A DNA stretch of 64,000 bases, taken from assembly GCF_002979535.1 (NCBI RefSeq), contig NZ_PCPB01000002.1, forward strand, positions 62,001-126,000, in the 5' to 3' direction. Numbering within the stretch: the stretch's first letter is position 1; every line of letters begins with the position of its first letter. Under the pieces are notes generated by a model. That model was not told the DNA's origin, searched no databases, and worked only from the letters and a program-made list of their open reading frames with translations. Below, piece after piece: positions 58,318-64,000 of the stretch. The stretch is from Brevundimonas sp. MYb52 (GTDB lineage: Bacteria > Pseudomonadota > Alphaproteobacteria > Caulobacterales > Caulobacteraceae). The position numbers and the translations under genes were made by a program.

Positions 58318-59022
58318 TCAGGCCGCCGGAGCCGGAGCAGCGGCGGGGGGCGTCGAACCGGGCGCGGCGCCCGGAGCCGTCGCGGGCGCGCCGCCGCCGG
58401 GTTGAGCGCCTGGAACGCCGAGGTTGAAGTTCACCGTCGGGGCGCTCTGAGCCTCGGCGGTGGCGGTGAACAACTGCATGGGCTTCGATCCGCCATGCAG
58501 GGTCTTGGCCCAGATCACGCTCGGGAAGGTGCGCAGGGTGGTGTTGTAGTCGCGCACGGCCTCGTTGTAGTCGCGGCGCGCCACGGCGATGCGGTTTTCC
58601 GTGCCTTCCAACTGCGACTGCAGGGTCAGGAAGTTCTGATTGGCCTGAAGCTGGGGATAGGCCTCGACCGTCACCAGCAGCCGCGACAGGGCCGACGACA
58701 GCTCGCCCTGGGCCTGTTGATATTGCTGGAAGGCGGCGGCGTTATCGAGGTTGGAGGCGTCGATGTTGACGCTGGTGGCCTTGGCGCGGGCCTCGATCAC
58801 CTGGGTCAGGGTGGTGCGTTCCTGAATGGCCGCGCCCTGAACAGTGGCGACCAGGTTCGGCACCAGGTCCGAGCGGCGCTGATACTGGCTCTGGACGTCG
58901 GCCCAAGCCGCCTCGGCCCGTTCCTGCTTGGTCGGAATGGTGTTGTAGCCGCAGGCTCCCACGGCGGGGGTCAGGACGACGACGGCGGCGACAGCCGCGA
59001 GACGGGGCGAGAATCCAGCCAT
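58318..59022 (-). CDS. LemA family protein
   Basis: A 234-residue membrane-anchored coiled-coil protein. The N-terminal segment LAAVAAVVVLTPAVGACGYN could be a lipoprotein signal or anchor. The LemA core is unmistakable: QYQRRSDLVPNLVATVQGAA, then AYPQLQANQNFLTLQSQLEG and ENRIAVARRDYNEAVRDYN. The C-terminus is Pro/Ala/Gly-rich. It lies 10 bp upstream of the first TPM gene on the same strand. Function unknown. Confidence 0.94.
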   Translation of the reverse strand: MAGFSPRLAAVAAVVVLTPAVGACGYNTIPTKQERAEAAWADVQSQYQRRSDLVPNLVATVQGAAIQERTTLTQVIEARAKATSVNIDASNLDNAAAFQQYQQAQGELSSALSRLLVTVEAYPQLQANQNFLTLQSQLEGTENRIAVARRDYNEAVRDYNTTLRTFPSVIWAKTLHGGSKPMQLFTATAEAQSAPTVNFNLGVPGAQPGGGAPATAPGAAPGSTPPAAAPAPAA

Positions 59023-59127
59023 GAAGCTCCTCCGGCGATCACAATGACCGCTGATCCGGTAAAGACTATCGGAGCGGAAAGGCTCCGCTTCAAGGCTGGA
59101 TTTTTAGCTTGATCTCAGGGGGGCGCC

Positions 59128-60051
59128 TCAGCTGTTCAGATCTTCCGGCTCCACGCCCGCCGCGCGACAGGCGGCGGTGTAGGTGTTGGCCAGCAGGCAG
59201 GCGATGGTCATGGGGCCGACGCCGCCCGGAACGGGGGTGATGCGGCCCGCAACCTCGACCGCTTCGGCAAAGTCCACGTCGCCGACGACGCGGGTCTTGC
59301 CCTCGGCGGCCTTGACCGGGTCCTTGGAGGGGACGCGGTTGATGCCCACGTCGATGACGGTGGCGCCGGGCTTGATCCAGTCGCCCTTGATCATCTCGGG
59401 ACGACCGACAGCAGCCACCAGGATGTCGGCGGTGCGGCACAGGGCGGGCAGGTCGCGGGTGCGCGAGTGGGCCACGGTGACGGTGCAGCTTTCGCCCAGC
59501 AGCAGTTGCGCCATCGGCTTGCCCACGATGTTCGAGCGGCCGACGATGACGGCGTTCAGGCCCGACAGGTCGCCCAACTGGTCTTTCAGCATCATCAGGC
59601 TGCCCAGGGGGGTGCAGGGGATCATGCCCGGCAGGCCGACCGCCAGGCGCCCGACGTTGACGACGTGGAAGCCGTCCACGTCCTTGTCCGGGTCGATGGC
59701 GCCGAGGACGGCGGCCGAATCGATATGCTTGGGCAGGGGCAGTTGCACCAGGATGCCGTGGATGCCCGCGTCGGCGTTCAGCGCCGCGATCAGGGCCAGC
59801 AGCTCCTCCTGGGTCGTCGTGTCGGGCAGGCGGTGGGTGTCGGAGCGCATCCCGGCCTTCTGCGTCGTCTCGCCCTTGTTGCGGACGTAGATCTGGCTGG
59901 CGGGGTCCTCGCCGACGATGACCACGGCCAGGCCCGGCTTGACCCCGTGGGTCGTTTCCAGCCGCGCGGCGGCGGCGGCGACGCGCTCGACCAGGGTCAG
60001 CGAGAAGGCCTTGCCGTCGATCAGCGAGGCGCGTGCGGGTTCGTCAGCCAT
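59128..60051 (-). CDS. folD: Methylenetetrahydrofolate dehydrogenase / cyclohydrolase FolD
   Basis: A 307-residue bifunctional enzyme interconverting methylene-, methenyl- and formyl-THF in the cytoplasm. Conserved blocks are [14 protein letters not shown] (catalytic Lys), [42 protein letters not shown] (NADP site) and [17 protein letters not shown] 60051 is preceded by GGAG six bases away and is preferred over 60063. It feeds one-carbon units used by metF in the operon upstream in the window, although not linked to it. Confidence 0.96.
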   Translation of the reverse strand: MADEPARASLIDGKAFSLTLVERVAAAAARLETTHGVKPGLAVVIVGEDPASQIYVRNKGETTQKAGMRSDTHRLPDTTTQEELLALIAALNADAGIHGILVQLPLPKHIDSAAVLGAIDPDKDVDGFHVVNVGRLAVGLPGMIPCTPLGSLMMLKDQLGDLSGLNAVIVGRSNIVGKPMAQLLLGESCTVTVAHSRTRDLPALCRTADILVAAVGRPEMIKGDWIKPGATVIDVGINRVPSKDPVKAAEGKTRVVGDVDFAEAVEVAGRITPVPGGVGPMTIACLLANTYTAACRAAGVEPEDLNS

Positions 60052-60144
60052 AATCGGCTCCATTCGTCGGGAACTGGAAAGCGTGGCCGCGATTTACAGC
60101 CGCTACGGTTCGGCGTCTATGATAGCGCCAGCAAAGAGGTTTTC

Positions 60145-61992
60145 ATGCGTCATTCTCAGTTCGGGGCCCTGTTCGGGGCCGTCAGCGCTATCGCCCTGCT
60201 GTCGTCCGGCTCCGTTTCCGCCCAATCCTCGGCATCGGCGGCGACCGACATCCGCATAGGCGCCGAGGTTCGCGGACGGCTTGAGGAAGGCGACGCCCGC
60301 ACGCGCGGAAACGAGGCCTATCGCTACGACGACTATCGCGTTCAACTCCGCGCCGGCCAGCGGCTGCAGGCTGAACTGCGCAGCAGTGACTTCGACGCCT
60401 ATCTGGCGGTCTATGCCGAGGGTCGCACCACGGGCGAGCCGCTCGCTTCCGATGATGACGGCGCCGGCAGCGGCATGAACGCCCGCCTTCGCTTCACGCC
60501 GGAAAGCGACGGCGTCTATATCGTGCGCGCGCGGCCCTTCTCCGGGCTGGAGACCGGGGCCTACACCCTGGCGCTCAGCGAGCGCGTGGCGCCGCGCCAG
60601 CCGCGGCCCGGCCGCATCTCTGTCGGCGACTATGCGAACGGCCGTCTGACCAGCGGTGACGCCGAGGACGAAGACGGCAAGACGTTCGACGCCTATGCCT
60701 TCCGGGCGAACGCCGGCGATCGGGTGGCGATCTTGCTGGAATCCGACGACTTCGATCCGGTGGTCCGGGTCGGGCGGATCGTCGGCGGCTCCTTCGTACA
60801 GGCGGCTCAAAATGACGACGGCGACGGCAAGGGGCTGAACTCCTACCTTGTCTTCACCGCGCCCCAGGCTGGCGAATACGTCATCCAGACGACTTCGGTC
60901 AGCGGCGACAGCGAGGGCGACTACCGTCTGACGCTGGAGCAGGGCCCCCCGGCCCCCGAGGCGCGCAGCATCGCGATCGGCGAGGAAGTCAGCGGCCGGT
61001 TGAGCGAAGACACTCCCAAGAGCGATTCCGGCTCTTCCGCCGATCTCTACCGTTTCACCGGCCGCGCGGGTCAGCGCGTAGCCATCAGCTTGAAGGCCGA
61101 CGATTTCGATAGTTATCTCGAGCTATTCGACGTCAATCACAACAGCCTGGCCACCGATGACGACAGCGGCGGCGAGTTGAACGCCCGCCTGACCTTCGTC
61201 CTGCCCGAAGACGGCGACTATCTGATTGAGGCGCGCGGCTTCTCGGACGCCACGGGTAGCTATGACCTGAAGATCGAGGAGGTGGCCCCGCCGCCGCCGC
61301 CGACCGCACTCAGCTTTGGCGAGACGGTGCAGGGCGACCTGAAGGAAGGCGGCGCGACCGACGATCAGGGGCGGCTCTATGACGGCTACGCCTTCACGGG
61401 CACCGAAGGCCAGCGCGTCCAGGCCATCATGCGCTCGGGCGATTTCGACGCCCTGCTGCAGGTCGCCAAAGCCGGCGAGGAGTTCGAGGAACTGGCCTCC
61501 GACGACGACGGCCTGCGTCAGGGCACGGACGCCCGCCTGACCTTCACCCTGCCGGAAGACGGCGACTATGTGCTTCGCGCTCTGCCCTATTCCAGCAGCG
61601 GCAAGGGGCTGTATTCGCTGGAGTTCGCTGACCGTGGGCCGGAACCGGGGCCGGGCAGCCTGCTGGTCGGCTCGACCGCGCGCGGGAGCCTGTCCGAGGC
61701 CGACGCCATGAATGACGACGGGGTTTCCTTCGACGCCTACACCTTCAAGGCCAAGGCGGACGAGAAGCTACGCTTCACCATGATCTCCGCCGCATTCGAT
61801 GCCGTGGTCGAGGTGGGCGAGGACAAGGACGGCGACTTCCGCAGCCTGGAAGAGGACGACGACAGCCTGTCGGATACCCATGCCCGCCTGGACTGGACCG
61901 CGCCGCGCGACGGAACCTATGTCGTGCGCGCCCGCAGTTTCGCCGCCGCTTCGACCGGCGACTATGTGCTGACGGTCGAGCGCCAGCCCTGA
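60145..61992 (+). CDS. Secreted protein with five PPC-like repeats
   Basis: A 615-residue exported protein. A signal peptide (GAVSAIALLSSGSVSAQ) is followed by five consecutive beta-sandwich repeats of about 115-120 residues that resemble pre-peptidase C-terminal (PPC) domains. Each contains a YAF/YRF strand, a SGDFDA/SDDFD motif, an acidic DDD loop likely to bind calcium, NARLTF-type strand and a DGDYVLRA/GEYVIQ strand. There is no catalytic domain. ATG 60145 has AGAGG upstream; the much longer open frame runs antisense to folD. A two-repeat relative is encoded at 63108. Confidence 0.88.
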   Translation: MRHSQFGALFGAVSAIALLSSGSVSAQSSASAATDIRIGAEVRGRLEEGDARTRGNEAYRYDDYRVQLRAGQRLQAELRSSDFDAYLAVYAEGRTTGEPLASDDDGAGSGMNARLRFTPESDGVYIVRARPFSGLETGAYTLALSERVAPRQPRPGRISVGDYANGRLTSGDAEDEDGKTFDAYAFRANAGDRVAILLESDDFDPVVRVGRIVGGSFVQAAQNDDGDGKGLNSYLVFTAPQAGEYVIQTTSVSGDSEGDYRLTLEQGPPAPEARSIAIGEEVSGRLSEDTPKSDSGSSADLYRFTGRAGQRVAISLKADDFDSYLELFDVNHNSLATDDDSGGELNARLTFVLPEDGDYLIEARGFSDATGSYDLKIEEVAPPPPPTALSFGETVQGDLKEGGATDDQGRLYDGYAFTGTEGQRVQAIMRSGDFDALLQVAKAGEEFEELASDDDGLRQGTDARLTFTLPEDGDYVLRALPYSSSGKGLYSLEFADRGPEPGPGSLLVGSTARGSLSEADAMNDDGVSFDAYTFKAKADEKLRFTMISAAFDAVVEVGEDKDGDFRSLEEDDDSLSDTHARLDWTAPRDGTYVVRARSFAAASTGDYVLTVERQP

Positions 61993-62012
61993 CGGCCGAT
62001 GGGGAGGGCGCG

Positions 62013-63044
62013 ATGAGCGACGACCTGATCCTGGGCCGCAAGGATCAGCACCTGGACGTGGTGCTGTCCGGCGGCGGGCGTCACGCCCAGTCGTCGGGCT
62101 TCGACGACTGGCGTTTCGTCCATGAAGCCTTGCCGGATCTGGACCACGCCAAGATCGACCTGGGCGCCGACTTCCTGGGGCGGCGTCTGCAGGCGCCCCT
62201 CCTGATCAGCGCCATGACTGGCGGTCCCGCAAGGGCCGAGGCCATCAATGCCCGTCTGGCCGAGGCGGCTCAGCATCTGGGCATCGCCCTGGCGGTCGGC
62301 TCGCAGCGCGCCGCCATCGAAGGCGGGGCCAGCGGCGGGCTGGACCGCGCCCTGCGTGACCGGGCGCCGGACACGCCCATTTTGGCCAATATCGGCGCGG
62401 CCCAACTGACACGCGGGTTCGGGCTGGACGAGGCCAAGCGGGCGCTGGACATGATCGGGGCGGACGCCCTGGTGGTGCATCTGAATCCCCTGCAGGAAGC
62501 CTGTCAGCCCGAGGGCGACCGCGACTGGTGGGGCGTGGGCGCGGCGCTTCAGGCCTTGATCCGTGATCTGGACGCGCCAGTCATCGTCAAGGAGACGGGG
62601 GCGGGCATATCGGCCGTCACCGCCCAGCGCCTGATCGCCATGGGGGCGGCGGGCGTGGACGTGGCCGGGGCTGGGGGCGCCAACTGGGGCCTGATCGAGG
62701 GCGAGCGCGCGACCGATCCGGCGGACAAGGCCCACGCCGCCGCCTTCGCCGCCTGGGGCATCCCCAGCGCCCGCGCCATCGCCGAGGCCCGCAACGCCTT
62801 GCCCGACGCCCTGATCATCGGCTCGGGCGGGGTCCGCGACGGCGTCGATGTGGCCAAGGCTGTTCGCCTGGGCGCCGATGTGGTCGGCATGGCTTCGGGC
62901 GTCATTCAGGCCGCGACGGAATCCACCGAGGCGGTGATCGCCCATTTCCAGACGGTGATCCGGCAACTGCGGACCGTCTGTTTTTGCACCAACGCCGCCA
63001 GCGTGGCGGCCCTGAAACGCGTTCCCTTGCTAAGTGTAAAATAA
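62013..63044 (+). CDS. fni: Type 2 isopentenyl-diphosphate delta-isomerase
   Basis: A 343-residue FMN-dependent TIM-barrel enzyme converting isopentenyl to dimethylallyl diphosphate. Family motifs are RKDQHLDVVL at the N-terminus, PLLISAMTGGPARA (FMN loop), AVGSQRAAIEG, HLNPLQEACQPEGDRDW (with the conserved Gln and Glu), IVKETGAGIS, and DVAGAGGANWGLIE. It supplies precursors for prenyl chain synthesis, for example by the polyprenyl synthase at 37377. A GGGGAGGG Shine-Dalgarno precedes the ATG. Confidence 0.95.
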   Translation: MSDDLILGRKDQHLDVVLSGGGRHAQSSGFDDWRFVHEALPDLDHAKIDLGADFLGRRLQAPLLISAMTGGPARAEAINARLAEAAQHLGIALAVGSQRAAIEGGASGGLDRALRDRAPDTPILANIGAAQLTRGFGLDEAKRALDMIGADALVVHLNPLQEACQPEGDRDWWGVGAALQALIRDLDAPVIVKETGAGISAVTAQRLIAMGAAGVDVAGAGGANWGLIEGERATDPADKAHAAAFAAWGIPSARAIAEARNALPDALIIGSGGVRDGVDVAKAVRLGADVVGMASGVIQAATESTEAVIAHFQTVIRQLRTVCFCTNAASVAALKRVPLLSVK

Positions 63045-63107
63045 ATCAACTGTTTAGGCGCTCGCTTTAGGGCGCTGGTTCGGAACATCCACGGAGACTC
63101 CCCCTCT

Positions 63108-63869
63108 ATGCGCACTCTTTTGATGACAACGGTCCTGGCCTCGGCCCTGGCGGTCGCCGGCGCCGCTTCGGCCCAGAGCACCATCCGCCCCGGCCAGACC
63201 ATTCAGGGCAATTTCAGCGCCAAAGACGCCCGCATGGGCGACGGCTCGCACTACCGTTGCTACGTCATTCAGACCAACCCGGACGAGGCCTATACGGTCA
63301 CGCTTAGTTCGTCTGACTTCGACACCTTCCTGTCGGCAGGGGCTGGCGCGGATTGCGACGACACCTCGGTGTCCAACGATGACGGCCCCGACATGGGCAC
63401 CAACTCCCAGGTGCGTTTCGCCTCCAGCGGCGGTCTGTGGATCATCAAGGCCAACACCCTGAGCGAGGGTGAGACCGGCCGTTACGAGCTGCGCGTCTCG
63501 GCGGGCGAGCGCATCCGTCCGACCACCCAGGTCCTGCCGATCGCGGTCGGCGAAAGCCGTTCGGGCCGTCTGGAGTTCAGCGACCGCCGCGCCGACGACG
63601 GTTCTTTTTACGACTGCTACGCTCTGACGATCGCGCGGGCGGGCAGCGTGGCGGTCCGTCTCGATTCCGGGGACTTCGACGCCTATCTGGGCCTCTATGA
63701 GGGCCCTCAGTGCGACGGCGACTCTCTCGCGACCGACGACGACAGCGGCGGCGGCACCAGCGCCCAGATCGTCCAGACCCTGCGTCCGGGGACCTATTCG
63801 ATCCGCGCCAACACGCTCGGCTCGGCGGAAGAGGGCGACTACACCCTCAGCGTCACCTCGCGCCGTTGA
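63108..63869 (+). CDS. Secreted protein with two PPC-like repeats
   Basis: A 253-residue exported protein with a signal peptide (MTTVLASALAVAGAASAQ) and two PPC-like beta-sandwich repeats. Each repeat shows a YRCYVIQ / YDCYALT strand, an SSDFDTF / SGDFDAY motif, an acidic DDDSGGG-type loop and a WIIKANTL / YSIRANTL strand. It is related in design to the five-repeat protein at 60145 but has paired cysteines in each repeat (YRCYVIQ with ADCDD, YDCYALT with PQCDG). Purine-rich GGAGA precedes the ATG. Confidence 0.85.
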   Translation: MRTLLMTTVLASALAVAGAASAQSTIRPGQTIQGNFSAKDARMGDGSHYRCYVIQTNPDEAYTVTLSSSDFDTFLSAGAGADCDDTSVSNDDGPDMGTNSQVRFASSGGLWIIKANTLSEGETGRYELRVSAGERIRPTTQVLPIAVGESRSGRLEFSDRRADDGSFYDCYALTIARAGSVAVRLDSGDFDAYLGLYEGPQCDGDSLATDDDSGGGTSAQIVQTLRPGTYSIRANTLGSAEEGDYTLSVTSRR

Positions 63870-63999
63870 TGTCGGCGGCGGCCCCGGTCGGAGCGATCGG
63901 GGCCGTCTCCGCGACGGCTTCCGGCAAGGGGCGGTCGAAGCCGAAGCTGTAGTCGTCGGGGTCCAGTCGCACGACCCGCGGCGCGGGTGCGGGCGCCGG
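63853..63999 (-). CDS. 3' end of unidentified minus-strand gene
   Basis: The minus strand is open from the window edge to a TGA at 63853-63855, giving 48 residues: a Pro/Ala run (PAPAPAP), RVVRLDPDDYSFGFDRPLPE and a Thr/Ala-rich end. The composition (acidic-aromatic core after an Ala/Pro linker) looks like a real protein C-terminus. It would overlap the end of the PPC gene by 17 bp. Family unknown. Confidence 0.4.
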   Translation of the reverse strand, partial: PAPAPAPRVVRLDPDDYSFGFDRPLPEAVAETAPIAPTGAAADINGAR

Positions 64000-64000
64000 C

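Noticed and set aside
60145-63869. CRISPR or tandem DNA repeats in the PPC-protein genes
   Set aside because: The repeats are at protein level with diverged DNA; no regularly spaced identical units exist here or elsewhere in the window.

Overview
The window is a GC-rich (roughly two-thirds G+C by eye) chromosomal segment from an alphaproteobacterium of the Caulobacterales, most likely Brevundimonas or a close relative. The pointers are a TipN-type polarity protein, a large TonB-dependent receptor, the mreB-mreC-mreD-mrdA-mrdB cell-shape cluster, a split methionine synthase operon and dispersed hairpin repeats. No rRNA, tRNA or CRISPR array was recognised.

Bases 1-19,190 are ordinary core genome: the end of an acyl-CoA ligase gene, a DUF1499-like protein, an MBL-fold hydrolase, a DUF442-type phosphatase or sulfurtransferase, a 1004-residue TonB receptor with a TTG start and a strong terminator, then a minus-strand methionine operon. 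In that operon an ArsR-methyltransferase fusion, metF and the two halves of metH each overlap the next gene by one base, and a 26-bp palindrome covers the promoter. A hydroxyacid dehydrogenase, EttA, a beta-lactamase-fold hydrolase, a lipoprotein esterase and a 2OG-Fe(II) oxygenase follow.

Bases 19,220-36,375 are a mobile island of about 17.2 kb. It is bounded by an exact 28-bp direct repeat (19,192-19,219 and 36,376-36,403). The right copy is the first arm of a longer palindromic intergenic repeat and the left copy is that arm alone, so the element appears to have inserted into a dispersed hairpin repeat. A tyrosine integrase lies just inside the right end. A MOBQ/Ti-type TraA relaxase-helicase with an oriT-like site, a MucR-type regulator and TraC/TraD-like proteins make it look like an integrative mobilizable element. 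The cargo looks defensive: a DRT1 reverse transcriptase-nitrilase, an MNT-HEPN fusion, an unrecognised three-gene minus-strand operon with an R-x4-H protein, a DUF3644 protein, a NERD nuclease-STAND NTPase-helical repeat protein with a small HEPN-like partner, and an unrecognised protein behind its own palindromic site. The NERD-STAND plus HEPN pair and the three-gene operon are the best candidates for undescribed systems.

Bases 36,500-64,000 return to core genome: a TrmN6-like methyltransferase, a polyprenyl diphosphate synthase, aspartate aminotransferase, a VTT membrane protein and a GST, the mre/rod operon, a DUF6173-like protein, proline iminopeptidase, DUF423, an MFS carrier, a degenerate pyroglutamyl-peptidase-like protein, TipN, a phospholipase D / EEP pair, a TPM-TPM-LemA cluster, folD, type 2 IPP isomerase between two secreted PPC-repeat proteins, and the 3' end of an unidentified minus-strand gene.
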